From Terriglobia bacterium (GTDB taxonomy: Bacteria; Acidobacteriota; Terriglobia; Terriglobales; Acidobacteriaceae), in assembly GCA_020073465.1 (NCBI GenBank), contig JAIQFC010000010.1:62001-126000 (forward strand): a DNA stretch of 64,000 nucleotides, written 5' to 3'. Below are positions 18,608 to 27,188 of this stretch, in pieces; within the stretch, counting starts at the first letter, position 1, and every line of letters begins with the position of its first letter. The translations under genes and the position numbers were made by a program. Below the pieces are notes generated by a model. The model searched no databases. It saw only the letters and a list, made by a program, of their open reading frames with translations, and was not told the DNA's origin.

Positions 18608-19630
18608 ATGCCACCCTCGGTTAATGCGATTTCTTTCCGCGCGCTGATTTTTTCATGTGTTCTGACCCTCGCGACCTGGCCCGGGCATGCCCAAACCGCG
18701 ATCGACGATGTGCATATCCCCTCACGCGCCATGGACGTGGCAAGGGCGGGCCCCAACAATGCTGGCTCCATCCCCGGCGTCCGCCTGCGCCCGGCAGAGG
18801 TGCTCCGCGCCAGCGTGGACTTGGTTCTGGTTCCGGTGAGCATCACCGACGACCTGCACCGGCCGGTTGTCGGCCTGGCGCAGGCCAATTTCCAGCTCTT
18901 CGAGAACAAGAAGCCGCAGGCAATCAAACATTTCTCGACCGAGGACACGCCGGTCTCCGTGGGCATCATTCTGGACAGCAGCGGCAGTATGCGCGACAAG
19001 ATGGACCGCGCGCGAGACGCGGTGAGCCAGTTCTGTGCTGCCGGCAATCCGCAAGACGAATTCTTCCTGATTACGTTTTCCGATGAGCCGCGCATTGCCA
19101 GCGATTTCACGACCAGCCCCGACAACCTCACCAACGAACTGATCTACGCCAACCCCAAAGGCCGCACGGCTCTGCTCGATGCGATCCATATGGGGATCAG
19201 GAAACTTCGGCAAGCCAGGTACGGTCGCAAGGCTCTGTTGGTCATCTCCGACGGCGGCGACAACCATAGCCACTACACGGAACGAGAGGTGAAGTCGGAG
19301 ATTCGCGAGTCGGATGTGATGATCTATGCGATGGGGACCTACGACCGCTGGGTTTCCACGCAGGAAGAGCTGCTTGGCCCGGAATTGCTAAGAGACGTTA
19401 CCGAACTGACGGGTGGACAGGCTTTCACGCTCACCAGCCCAAGTGAGATGGCCGCCGCGGCGCGGAACATTGGGACACAGTTGCGGCATCAGTATGTGCT
19501 GGCCTACCGGCCGCAGTCAGCGGTCCGCGACGGAAAGTGGCACAAGCTCACCGTGAAGCTGAAGCTGCCGAAGAATCTCCCGTTTTTCCACGTGGCGGCC
19601 AGATCCGGATACTACGCCGGCACCGAGTAG
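18608..19630 (+). CDS. Secreted VWA-domain protein, acidobacterial VWFA-related type (copy 1)
   Basis: 340 residues from ATG 18608. A signal peptide ends near GHAQ (residue 29). A conserved N-terminal module (VDLVLVPVSITDDLHRPVVG) leads into a von Willebrand A fold with MIDAS motif DSSGSM (about 123) and ISDGGDNHS, ending in HVAARSGYYAGTE. The pattern matches the acidobacterial VWFA-related family (TIGR03436). Metal-dependent adhesion or protein binding outside the cell is expected; its partner is unknown. It is close to the copy at 33062. Confidence 0.9.
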   Translation: MPPSVNAISFRALIFSCVLTLATWPGHAQTAIDDVHIPSRAMDVARAGPNNAGSIPGVRLRPAEVLRASVDLVLVPVSITDDLHRPVVGLAQANFQLFENKKPQAIKHFSTEDTPVSVGIILDSSGSMRDKMDRARDAVSQFCAAGNPQDEFFLITFSDEPRIASDFTTSPDNLTNELIYANPKGRTALLDAIHMGIRKLRQARYGRKALLVISDGGDNHSHYTEREVKSEIRESDVMIYAMGTYDRWVSTQEELLGPELLRDVTELTGGQAFTLTSPSEMAAAARNIGTQLRHQYVLAYRPQSAVRDGKWHKLTVKLKLPKNLPFFHVAARSGYYAGTE

Positions 19631-19636
19631 GCTTCA

Positions 19637-20002
19637 TTACTTCTCGTCCCGGTGCACCGTTTCCATCGAAAACGCCGGCAGACACACCGCGATGTATTCG
19701 GCGCCATCCTCGTGCGGAGTGGAGTAGCGGATCCATTCGCCAGCGTGAGCGATGACCGCTTGGCCAGCGGCGACGTCGAGCAAACCGCCTTTGTGCTCGA
19801 CCCGCAGCATGCCCTTGAGCACGATCGTGTATTCGTCGAACTCGGGAGTCTGCCCGGGCTCGATCCATCCGGCTGGACTGCGCATGTGGGCCACGCTGGC
19901 GGCTGCGGTCTTCGTGTTGACGCGGCCGACATATTCGTCGATCAGCTTAGGCTTGTTGCCGGCGGCGGTGATGCGGGTAGCTTGGGAGATGAGTGTGGGC
20001 AT
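19637..20002 (-). CDS. Cupin-domain protein
   Basis: 121 residues forming a single small beta-barrel. The two cupin motifs are loosely present (EPGQTPEFDEYTIVLKGML and AHAGEWIRYSTPHEDG). Ligands are fewer than in classic metal cupins. Such proteins serve as sugar or small-molecule binding enzymes or sensors; the substrate cannot be told. It converges on the VWA gene with 6 bases between stops. Confidence 0.82.
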   Translation of the reverse strand: MPTLISQATRITAAGNKPKLIDEYVGRVNTKTAAASVAHMRSPAGWIEPGQTPEFDEYTIVLKGMLRVEHKGGLLDVAAGQAVIAHAGEWIRYSTPHEDGAEYIAVCLPAFSMETVHRDEK

Positions 20003-20170
20003 GATTCAGGTGCCGGATCTCGGACCTCGGACTTCGGGCCTTACCGATCGATTCCATTAGACCACGGGCATTGCATGGACGGTTGGTTCGGAAACAGTCC
20101 TCGGCAGCGAGAGCCGCCGAGGAGTTGAGTTTCGGTTTCCCACTTCGATCTTACCCTTCGCCTTTCCACA

Positions 20171-21241
20171 CTATGGGCATGGATACGGGGTTCCCGGAAT
20201 CGCCGGCGTACCGGGAATGATGGTGTCAGGCGTGCTCGGGCTGTCTCCGATCGGAGGTGTGCCCGGAATGATGGTTGGCGGTGTGCCAGGCGTTCCCGGC
20301 GTGTAGCACGTGCCATGGCCGGTGTTGGGTGGCGGTGGAGGCTCTGGGCGCGGGGCCATTGGGTATTGAGGCGCGGGATGTTGCTCGGACTGTCGCACCG
20401 CGTCAGCAACTTCATCTTGCTGCAGTGTGATCGGCCGCTGCAGGACCATCACCACCGGCGATCCTACGTCGAGGAAGAAATTGTGGGAATTCATGATCAG
20501 GGCCAGCGATGCCACGCCACCGGCCGCCAAGCCGACCATGCTGCCGATTGCCGTGCTCTTTAGCCGGTCAGGAGGGCCGGTCACGCTCGACGAAAGACAA
20601 CCCGGCGGCGGTCCGGTGCAGCCGGGCGGAAGCGTGTTGGTGATGGTGACGGGTTGCGAACTGGCGACCGAGTGGCCAATCAAGGCGCCGAGGCCCAACC
20701 CGGCTGCCGGCAGCGCGAATGCGCTGACCATTCGCCGTTTGCCGGGGTCTTTCAGCGCGTAGCCATCATCGGTTTCCAGGGTTGCCGGTCCGGAAATGGG
20801 GACCACGTAGCCGTCGGGGAACATGGCTGACATGGACTGCAGATACACTTCCCCGCGTCCACCTTTGTGCGCGAGCTTATCCACTTTCCCTTGCACCAGA
20901 GTGCCGGGCGGGATGACTACTTGGTTCCCCGAGGCGATGGGAGAAGTGATTTGGGCATAGACATCGTCTCCGCGATGGACGTACCTGCTCTGGATCGGAT
21001 GCGTCAGCACAAGCGCAATTCTGGTTCCGGCAGGGATCGTCACCGTAGATACCTCTGCGCCCGCCGACGCCTGCGTACTGGTTTGTGAATCAGGGGTGGT
21101 TGTTTGCGGTTCATCCTGTGCAAAGCAGGTGACGGCAATGAGGATCATCGTGACGACAGCGGCAGCTTGCTTCGGCCTCGTCCAGGCCAGAGTCAGAAGG
21201 GCAGCCACGGCCGAGGTGGTTGGGCGATGATGGTGCGACAT
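20171..21241 (-). CDS. Envelope protein with possible VirB10/TrbI-like core and PGTP-rich tail
   Basis: 356 residues from ATG 21241. A hydrophobic signal segment ends near CFAQ. The core PAGTRIALVLTHPIQSRYVHRGDD...VVIPPGTLVQGKV resembles the periplasmic beta domain of VirB10/TrbI proteins (weak, from memory of the pattern). Two hydrophobic Gly-rich helices follow, then a tail with repeated PGTP units. No other secretion gene is near, so a conjugation role is not supported. Function unknown. Confidence 0.75.
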   Translation of the reverse strand: MSHHHRPTTSAVAALLTLAWTRPKQAAAVVTMILIAVTCFAQDEPQTTTPDSQTSTQASAGAEVSTVTIPAGTRIALVLTHPIQSRYVHRGDDVYAQITSPIASGNQVVIPPGTLVQGKVDKLAHKGGRGEVYLQSMSAMFPDGYVVPISGPATLETDDGYALKDPGKRRMVSAFALPAAGLGLGALIGHSVASSQPVTITNTLPPGCTGPPPGCLSSSVTGPPDRLKSTAIGSMVGLAAGGVASLALIMNSHNFFLDVGSPVVMVLQRPITLQQDEVADAVRQSEQHPAPQYPMAPRPEPPPPPNTGHGTCYTPGTPGTPPTIIPGTPPIGDSPSTPDTIIPGTPAIPGTPYPCP

Positions 21242-21461
21242 TGGACGCCTCGCTTTCGTAATGGCGCTTACGATTCGTGCGGATCTATTAGAGAGAACCC
21301 GCACTCCATCGATTGGACTCGCCGTACTTCACGAACGGTATCGATTCCATGGGTAAAGGTTTGCAAAAGAGAGTAGGGATTTGTCAACGCCGCACCAGGC
21401 ACGGGGTCTGAAGAGAAACGCAACACGGAGGTCGCGCCAGAGACGCAAGGAGGACGAGTAC

Positions 21462-22250
21462 CTAGTCCACTTTTTCAGCGATCCAGCGGGAGATCGCTGT
21501 GACCGCTTTGCGAGGAGCAAAGCGCACCGACTCCGCGACTAGCCAATTGTGCACACCACTGATGGATAAGGTGCGGCCTTCCATCACGGCTCGATATCCA
21601 TCAAGGGCGACCTTATCCGCGTCCATGGCGCCGAGTTGCTTGAACAGGCGAGATCCTTCCGTACCCGCGCGCTTGGCGAAACCCGTGTGTGTCGCTCCCG
21701 GGCAGAAACAGGTTACGGTGACTCCTGAGTTGCGCAGTTCGTTGGCCAGCGCCTCGGAAAAAGAGATCACGTAGGCCTTGGTCGCGTAGTAGACCGCCAT
21801 CAGCGGACCGGCTTGGAAACCTGCCGTGGAAGCGACATTCATGATCCTGCCGCTGCGGCGGGTCAGCATGGGCGCAAGGAACAGCTTGGTGAGTTGGGTA
21901 AGTGCGGTGATGTTGAGATGAATCTGGCCGAGGATTCCCTCCTCGGGCATCTGGGCGAACTCGCCGAAGGCGCCGTAGCCGGCGTTGTTGATGAGAGTGT
22001 CGACGGCGATTCCTTCGCGCTGCAGTTGGTCGAAGAGGAACTTGGGAGCCGGCGGTGCAGCCAAGTCAAGCGCGATGGTCTTCACCATAACGCCGAACTG
22101 GCTTTGCAGCCCGGTCGCGATTCGAGCGAGCTTGTCGCCACTGCGCGCCACAAGGATCAGGTTGTGCTGGTCGCGGGCAAAGAGCTTGGCCAGTTCGTAA
22201 CCAATGCCGCCTGAGGCGCCGGTGATGAGGACAGTTTGAGGGGAGGGCAT
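21462..22250 (-). CDS. Short-chain dehydrogenase/reductase
   Basis: 262 residues. Rossmann motif TGASGGIG (10-17), NNAG near 88, and the catalytic Ser...YYATK set (Ser in NVASTAG, Tyr/Lys in VYYATKAY) are all present. Similar to the DltE/YqjQ-like classical SDRs that act on lipids or keto compounds; the substrate is unknown. The nearest start is ATG 22250, without a strong ribosome site. It follows the LacD-like gene but a terminator separates them. Confidence 0.92.
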   Translation of the reverse strand: MPSPQTVLITGASGGIGYELAKLFARDQHNLILVARSGDKLARIATGLQSQFGVMVKTIALDLAAPPAPKFLFDQLQREGIAVDTLINNAGYGAFGEFAQMPEEGILGQIHLNITALTQLTKLFLAPMLTRRSGRIMNVASTAGFQAGPLMAVYYATKAYVISFSEALANELRNSGVTVTCFCPGATHTGFAKRAGTEGSRLFKQLGAMDADKVALDGYRAVMEGRTLSISGVHNWLVAESVRFAPRKAVTAISRWIAEKVD

Positions 22251-22263
22251 GAGGAGAATCTTA

Positions 22264-22310
22264 AATCGCAGAGCGCGCGGAGGTCACGCGGAGCAGAACC
22301 TCGCCGAGGA
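22264..22310. repeat. Degenerate CGCAGAG...GCGGAGG repeat
   Basis: AATCGCAGAGCGCGCGGAGG and similar purine-rich strings also occur near 21418-21455 and 47115-47160. These look like copies of one degenerate intergenic family. Confidence 0.45.
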
Positions 22311-22342
22311 AGAAACAACCCGGGGAACTGCCGGGAGGCACG

Positions 22343-22371
22343 AAAAAGGCGCGGGCGGCCAGCCCGCGCCC
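22343..22371 (-). terminator. Rho-independent terminator for the LacD-like gene
   Basis: On the minus strand the stem GGCGCGGGC / GCCCGCGCC encloses a 5-base loop and is followed by five T residues. It lies 18 bases past the stop of the aldolase gene. Confidence 0.85.
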
Positions 22372-22388
22372 ACTCTGTCCTTTGAGAT

Positions 22389-23390
22389 TTACGCGTGCAC
22401 CAACTCCACGCCGTAGATCGAGTGCCACGAGGTTGCCGCTTTCAGCTTGTCATTCACGTTGTGGATGTTCTTCACGCCTTCGGTTTCCAGCCACTTGCGG
22501 AACGCCGCTGCGCCCTGCTTGGCGTAAATCGGGATGCCCTCTTTCCACGTCGCGCGACCGCACAGCACGCCATTGAATTTCACACCGGACTCGCCAGCGA
22601 GCTCGAGTGTCTCGCTGAATTCGGCGTTGCTGACGCCGGCCGACAGGTAGATGAACGGCTTCGTCGCAACCGCCGCGGCTTTGTGGAACAGGTCAATGGC
22701 TTCCTTCTTGGTGTAGGCCTTCTGCCCGCCGAATGACTTCGTGCCTTCGACGAACTTCATGTTCACGGGCACTTCCACCTTCAGCACATCGACCCCGTAG
22801 CGGTCTTTGCTGAACTCGCGCATGCTCTCAGTCACGATGTGCGGCTTCTTCTTCGCGTACTCGAGACCTTTTTCGTCCGCGCCCTCTTCGTAGCCGACAA
22901 ACTCCAGGAAGTACGGGATGTCGTTGGCGCGGCATTCGTCGCCGATCCGCTCGACCCATGCGTGCTTCTTGTCATTGACGTCCTTGGGATCGTAGGGCGT
23001 GTAGTAAAGCAGGATCTTGACGCAGTCTGCGCCCGCTTCTTTCAGGCGGCGTGCCGACCAGTGGTCGAGCAGATCTCCCAGGCGGCCGGGGCCAGTCTTG
23101 TCATAACCCGTCTTTTCATAGGCGAGCAGCAGCCCGGCATTCTTGGCGCGGCGCTTGGAGGCGGGCAGTCCCCACTCCGGGTCGAGCAGGATAGCCGACG
23201 CATGCGGCGTGAGAACTTCGGTGACCAGCGTTTTGAATTCTTCCATCATGGCGTCGGTGACTTCGCCGCCCTTTTCTTTGGCGAGCGATTTCTGCAGGGA
23301 GCCGCGCTGGTCCATGGCAGCGGCAGCGATGATGCCGCGTTCGTTTGAGACACGTTTGAGACCGGCAAGTTTGCCAGGGGTAAGCTTCAT
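22389..23390 (-). CDS. Tagatose-1,6-bisphosphate aldolase (LacD-like)
   Basis: 333 residues. Class I aldolase barrel of the LacD type: AAAMDQRGSLQK near the N-terminus, LLDPEWGLP, VKILLYYTP with the Schiff-base lysine candidate, and KVEVPVN. ATG 23390 has GGAGGA upstream. LacD cleaves tagatose-1,6-bisphosphate to DHAP and glyceraldehyde-3-phosphate and is also known to accept related ketoses; with no lac or tag genes nearby, the role may be general sugar metabolism. Confidence 0.9.
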   Translation of the reverse strand: MKLTPGKLAGLKRVSNERGIIAAAAMDQRGSLQKSLAKEKGGEVTDAMMEEFKTLVTEVLTPHASAILLDPEWGLPASKRRAKNAGLLLAYEKTGYDKTGPGRLGDLLDHWSARRLKEAGADCVKILLYYTPYDPKDVNDKKHAWVERIGDECRANDIPYFLEFVGYEEGADEKGLEYAKKKPHIVTESMREFSKDRYGVDVLKVEVPVNMKFVEGTKSFGGQKAYTKKEAIDLFHKAAAVATKPFIYLSAGVSNAEFSETLELAGESGVKFNGVLCGRATWKEGIPIYAKQGAAAFRKWLETEGVKNIHNVNDKLKAATSWHSIYGVELVHA

Positions 23391-23561
23391 TGAGTCCTCC
23401 AGATATGCAGAATGAAGATGAGTGCTTGAAAGCACTAATTGTAAACCAATCGACGCGGAACCCGGTCTCCGGCGTCACGCGCTGGTGATTCCGGCCCTCC
23501 GGCTCGGCGATCCAAGGCGCAGGCAGGGATTTCGGTTGTGTCTAGCTTCGCGCCTCACTCC

Positions 23562-24080
23562 TTAGGAACTGCCGGAAGCCTTCTTCGCCTGAATGCGCTC
23601 CAGCACACCAGAAGGCAGACTGTTGATTCGGCGGAGGAAACGGGCAAGGGCCCACACTTCTTTGTCTGAATAAAAAGGGCCATAGGCTGACATCCCTGTC
23701 ATTCGGACGCCGTGTTTTATGATCCAATACATCTCTGGCTCCGAGTATTGCGTGGCAACCTGCGCGAACTGAGGCACCCGCGGATAGTGGCTGAGATCCT
23801 CCTCGGGTTTCCCGGGTTCGCCGTGACACCCCGCGCAACCATTGAAGTAAAGAGTTCCGCCTTCGACCAGAGTTTCGTCGCTATTCGTGGGCAGCGGAGA
23901 TTGAATCCCCGCTGCGCTCCTGCGGACGGAAGCGCGCACCGCGGACCCCATTAGTTGACTCTCCCAGCCCGGGGGCTTCGCGTCGCTCCGTACTTCCGCA
24001 AGACCCAGCCGGAAGTAGCCGAGCGCGCCGATCGGGAGAATGACAAAAGCGGCGATGAAGCCGAGAACAAAGGTTCTCAT
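23562..24080 (-). CDS. Monoheme cytochrome c, membrane anchored (copy A)
   Basis: 172 residues from ATG 24080 (GTG 24089 is possible). An N-terminal helix (RTFVLGFIAAFVILPIGALGY) exports or anchors the protein. The heme site is CAGCH, with a likely axial Met in VRMTGMSAYGP. It is a paralogue of the gene just upstream: both share the layout anchor, VRASVRR, ETLVEGG, CxGCH and MYWIIKHG/IFWIAKHG. Periplasmic electron transfer is expected; the partner is unknown. Confidence 0.88.
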   Translation of the reverse strand: MRTFVLGFIAAFVILPIGALGYFRLGLAEVRSDAKPPGWESQLMGSAVRASVRRSAAGIQSPLPTNSDETLVEGGTLYFNGCAGCHGEPGKPEEDLSHYPRVPQFAQVATQYSEPEMYWIIKHGVRMTGMSAYGPFYSDKEVWALARFLRRINSLPSGVLERIQAKKASGSS

Positions 24081-24101
24081 CTGGCACACCCCAGAATCAC
24101 G

Positions 24102-24617
24102 CTACTTCTTGACGGTCTTTTCTTCGATACCCGCCAGGACTCGCGGGGGAAGTTTGCTGATGCGGCTGATGAAAGCAGCCATAGACCACAGCTCCTGATC
24201 CGAATACGAAGACCCCTGCGCCGCCATTCCCGTTCTCTGGATCCCGTGCTTCGCTATCCAGAAAATCTCGCCTTCCGAATATCGCGTCCCCGAGCGCGCC
24301 AATTGCGGCGCGGGAGGATAAAAGGTGGCGCCAAACTCGCTTGGAGGTTTGCCGGGCGCACCGTGACAACCAACGCAATCGTTCAGATACAGCTTCCCTC
24401 CCGCAATCAGGGTTTCATCACCCGGAGGCAATGGGTTCTTCAACGGGGGGACCGTGCGCCGAACTGAGGCATGAACAACCGAGTACATCCACCCGGTTGC
24501 CCAGGCAGGAGCAGGGGTATCGGCTCGAACATCCACGAGACCGAGTCTCACGTAACCGAGAACACAAAATGTCAAAACCACCGCGCCGGTCACGAAACCT
24601 GTGACGAATCTCTTCAA
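24102..24617 (-). CDS. Monoheme cytochrome c, membrane anchored (copy B)
   Basis: 171 residues. N-terminal anchor (FVTGFVTGAVVLTFCVLGY), heme motif CVGCH, and candidate axial Met in IQRTGMAAQG. The start is TTG 24617 with AGGAG 8 bases upstream, which supports the unusual codon. It precedes copy A by about 20 bases, so the two are an operon formed by tandem duplication. Divergent from the aldehyde dehydrogenase gene. Confidence 0.88.
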   Translation of the reverse strand: MKRFVTGFVTGAVVLTFCVLGYVRLGLVDVRADTPAPAWATGWMYSVVHASVRRTVPPLKNPLPPGDETLIAGGKLYLNDCVGCHGAPGKPPSEFGATFYPPAPQLARSGTRYSEGEIFWIAKHGIQRTGMAAQGSSYSDQELWSMAAFISRISKLPPRVLAGIEEKTVKK

Positions 24618-24795
24618 AGGACGTGCTCCTGCTCACCGAATCGATAGGAACCAGATTTGATCTCCACCCGCATCGAGTGGCAGTGAGTCTACATCAGAAC
24701 CGGATGTAAACTGCAGGGCAGGGCCTTGCTGGTCTGAACAGCCTTAGAACCGCCGTCCAAGAGCCGACCCGGTGCCCGAGTCGACGAATCGAGAA

Positions 24796-24827
24796 GGAGC
24801 GGAATGGTATAGTGGTATGACCGCTCC
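24796..24827. promoter_or_regulatory. Dyad with TGGTATAGT core in the cytochrome/dehydrogenase spacer
   Basis: GGAGCGG (24796-24802) and CCGCTCC (24821-24827) flank an extended -10-like TGGTATAGT (24806-24813 region). It is a candidate promoter-operator for the aldehyde dehydrogenase gene; no good -35 is seen. The rest of the 24618-24915 spacer shows nothing. Confidence 0.3.
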
Positions 24828-24915
24828 CCTTTCCGTTGCCAGGCTGTGGAGACAAGAATGGGCCGAGCCTGTTTTCGGGGTGAATGTCGACCAACCAACT
24901 AAGGAAACCACGATC

Positions 24916-26280
24916 ATGGCCATTGCGACTACTAATCCTGCCACCGGCGAAGTGATTAAGACATTCCCGCCCCTTTCGGCGACGGAGATCGAGGACAAGC
25001 TGCGACTGGCGGTAATAGCGTTCCAGCGTGGGCGCAAGACTCCGTTTGCCGAGCGCGCACAGCGAATGCTGAAAGCCGCGGAGATCCTGGAGCGAGACAA
25101 GGCCGAGTTCGCGCACCTGATGACGCTGGAGATGGGCAAGCCCTACAAGGCGGCGGTGGCGGAGGCGGCGAAGTGCGCGACCGCCTGCCGGTATTACGCG
25201 GAGAATGCCGAGCGTTTCCTGGCCGACGAAGTCGTCGAGACTGGCGCAAAGAAGAGTTTCATCCGGTATCTGCCAATCGGTCCGATTCTGGCGGTGATGC
25301 CATGGAATTTTCCTTTCTGGCAGGTGATTCGCTTTGCCGCTCCGGCTCTCATGGCCGGCAACGTCGGACTGCTGAAGCATGCATCGAATGTTCCCCAGTG
25401 TGCGCTGGCTATCGAGAAGATTTTTCTGGAGGCTGGATTTCCCCAAGGCGTGTTCCAGACGCTGTTGATCGGATCCCAGCAGGTGGACGCGCTGCTGAAC
25501 GATCCGCGCGTCGTGGCGGCGACGCTGACCGGAAGCGAGCAGGCCGGCATCCAGGTGGGCGTGGGCGCGGCCAAGCGAATCAAGAAAGTCGTGCTGGAGT
25601 TGGGCGGAAGCGATCCGTTCATCGTCATGCCCAGCGCCGATCTGGACGCGGCGGTTGCTACAGCCGTCGAGGCGCGTGTGATCAACAACGGGCAGTCCTG
25701 CATTGCGGCCAAGCGCTTTATTGTGGCCGAGCCGATTGCGGACGAGTTTGAGCGCAAGTTCGTGGCGCGCATGCAGAGCCTGCGGGTGGGCGACCCGTTT
25801 GATGAGAAGACGGAACTCGGTCCGCTGGCCACGCCGGACGCGGTCACCTCACTCGATGCCGATGTGCAGAAGACGGTGAAGGCCGGTGCGAAGATTCTCA
25901 CCGGAGGCCATCCACTCAAGATGAAGGGGAATTACTACGCTCCGACGGTATTGGCGAACATTCCCAAAGATTCGCCTGCGTACGGCGAGGAATTCTTTGG
26001 TCCCGTGGCGTCGATCTTTCGCGTGAAGGATCAGGACGAGGCGATCCGCATTGCCAATGATGTCCGCTTCGGCCTGGGAGCCAGCGCCTGGACCAACGAT
26101 GAGCGGGAGCGTGAACGCTTCATCAACGAACTCGAAGCTGGGATGGTCTTCATCAACAAGATGGTGGCCTCCGATACGCGGATTCCGTTTGGCGGAGTGA
26201 AGCAGTCCGGCCACGGCCGCGAGTTGGGCGGGGTCGGGATACGGGAATTCATGAACGCGAAGACGGTGTGGATCGCGTAG
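24916..26280 (+). CDS. NAD(P)-dependent aldehyde (succinate-semialdehyde type) dehydrogenase
   Basis: 454 residues. Catalytic Cys lies in NNGQSCIAAKR and the general base Glu in LELGGSDPF; the cofactor region is PWNFPFWQVIR and TGSEQAG. This pattern, with NAMVASDTRIPFGG-like NKMVASDTRIPFGGVKQSG near the end, is typical of GabD1/Sad-type succinate-semialdehyde dehydrogenases. ATG 24916 has AAGGA about 11 bases upstream. No GABA genes are near, so the physiological aldehyde is open. Confidence 0.92.
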   Translation: MAIATTNPATGEVIKTFPPLSATEIEDKLRLAVIAFQRGRKTPFAERAQRMLKAAEILERDKAEFAHLMTLEMGKPYKAAVAEAAKCATACRYYAENAERFLADEVVETGAKKSFIRYLPIGPILAVMPWNFPFWQVIRFAAPALMAGNVGLLKHASNVPQCALAIEKIFLEAGFPQGVFQTLLIGSQQVDALLNDPRVVAATLTGSEQAGIQVGVGAAKRIKKVVLELGGSDPFIVMPSADLDAAVATAVEARVINNGQSCIAAKRFIVAEPIADEFERKFVARMQSLRVGDPFDEKTELGPLATPDAVTSLDADVQKTVKAGAKILTGGHPLKMKGNYYAPTVLANIPKDSPAYGEEFFGPVASIFRVKDQDEAIRIANDVRFGLGASAWTNDERERERFINELEAGMVFINKMVASDTRIPFGGVKQSGHGRELGGVGIREFMNAKTVWIA

Positions 26281-26283
26281 AAG

Positions 26284-26500
26284 CAGTGGTCAGTGTCCAG
26301 TTGCCAGGGACCAGTTAGGTGCGTGCATGCCAAGCACGTACCCCGAGCAGGCCTTCACCGGCAAAATTTTTCGGGAAGGGCGCAACTTCCAGTCGTGCCG
26401 CCCAGCGCCGCAATGTGGTTGTCATCCCGAGCAAGCGTTCTTTGCGCCGCGAGGGATCTGAGCGAGCCGCGCGAAGGGTCGCGTTCTTTGCGACCCAATT
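26284..26500. repeat. Composite repeat region after the aldehyde dehydrogenase
   Basis: This gene-free spacer carries CAGTGGTCAGTGTCCAGTTG words (26284-26315), a decayed AAGGGCGCAACTTCCAGTCG copy (about 26376-26398), and a GTCATCCCGAGC family copy with two GCGTTCTTTGCG strings (26420-26499). Three of the window's repeat families are stacked here. Confidence 0.7.
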
Positions 26501-26548
26501 ATCGCGCGTTTGGCTCGCATCCTTAGCGCCCAGGCAGCTTCTAGGCAC

Positions 26549-26932
26549 TCAAGCGTTCGTCTGCGGCTCTGCTGGACGATCCGCGGCGCCTGCCGCATGC
26601 CCGCCTTCCGTTTCGCACAGCAACTCCTTCCACGGGCATTCGTCCGGCTCGACTCGGTGGACGGCCGCCTGCACCTTATAGCGGTCGCCGCAATAGCGCA
26701 CCCAGATCACCTTGTAGCGTGCTCTCTTTCCCGCGTAGAGAACTCCAATCACATCGCCGGAGCGCACCTCAGCTTCAAGGTCCGACAACAACGCTCCACT
26801 CAAGCTGATTTCCCGCGCTCTCGAAGCCTGCACAAACCGCTCTCCCCGGACGTCGATGCCCCACACCCGCACCGTGATATCCACCTTGGTGCGCGGCTCC
26901 CGGCGCCGGTCGAAATTACGAATCTCGGCCAT
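26549..26932 (-). CDS. PilZ-domain protein, possible c-di-GMP receptor
   Basis: 127 residues from ATG 26932. The PilZ signature is present: RRREPR (residues 9-14) for the RxxxR motif, and EISLSGALL for the (D/N)xSxxG motif, slightly off consensus because Glu-Ile replaces Asp/Asn. The tail after CETEGG is low complexity. Single-domain PilZ proteins link c-di-GMP to motility or polysaccharide output. An upstream palindrome at 27042 may be its operator. Confidence 0.85.
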   Translation of the reverse strand: MAEIRNFDRRREPRTKVDITVRVWGIDVRGERFVQASRAREISLSGALLSDLEAEVRSGDVIGVLYAGKRARYKVIWVRYCGDRYKVQAAVHRVEPDECPWKELLCETEGGHAAGAADRPAEPQTNA

Positions 26933-27041
26933 AGGTAGTCTCAGGTCTGTACCTCTGATCACGGTAGCGGCGGCAGGGGAGGGTGTAAAGCGCGGGAGCA
27001 GGTGCGGACGAACGGAAGGGTGAGATATTTCTCTTCCTGGG

Positions 27042-27056
27042 AATTGGCCCAATTCG
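27042..27056. promoter_or_regulatory. Perfect palindrome upstream of the PilZ gene
   Basis: GAATTGG-C-CCAATTC, 7-bp arms with a single-base centre, 110 bases before the PilZ start codon. Candidate transcription-factor site; no regulator can be named. Confidence 0.35.
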
Positions 27057-27162
27057 GGACTCGGGGCCGGGTGGCTCTTGCGGTGGGCGCGGGCTAGAAG
27101 CCTTATCGCAGCATGAACCAAAGTGCGTTAACGCCTGCTGTAGAGGCGACCGCAAGGGAACG

Positions 27163-27179
27163 GCCGGGCGCAACCCGGC
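27163..27179 (-). terminator. Short GC hairpin after the membrane-protein gene
   Basis: GCCGGG/CCCGGC with a 5-base loop, starting 10 bases beyond the stop at 27189. There is no T run, so it is at best a weak or factor-dependent terminator. Confidence 0.35.
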
Positions 27180-27188
27180 GCACATGCC

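Noticed and set aside
24801..24830. tRNA D-arm-like string GGTATAGTGGTATGACC
   Set aside because: No acceptor stem, anticodon arm or T-arm could be built around it; a promoter dyad is more likely.
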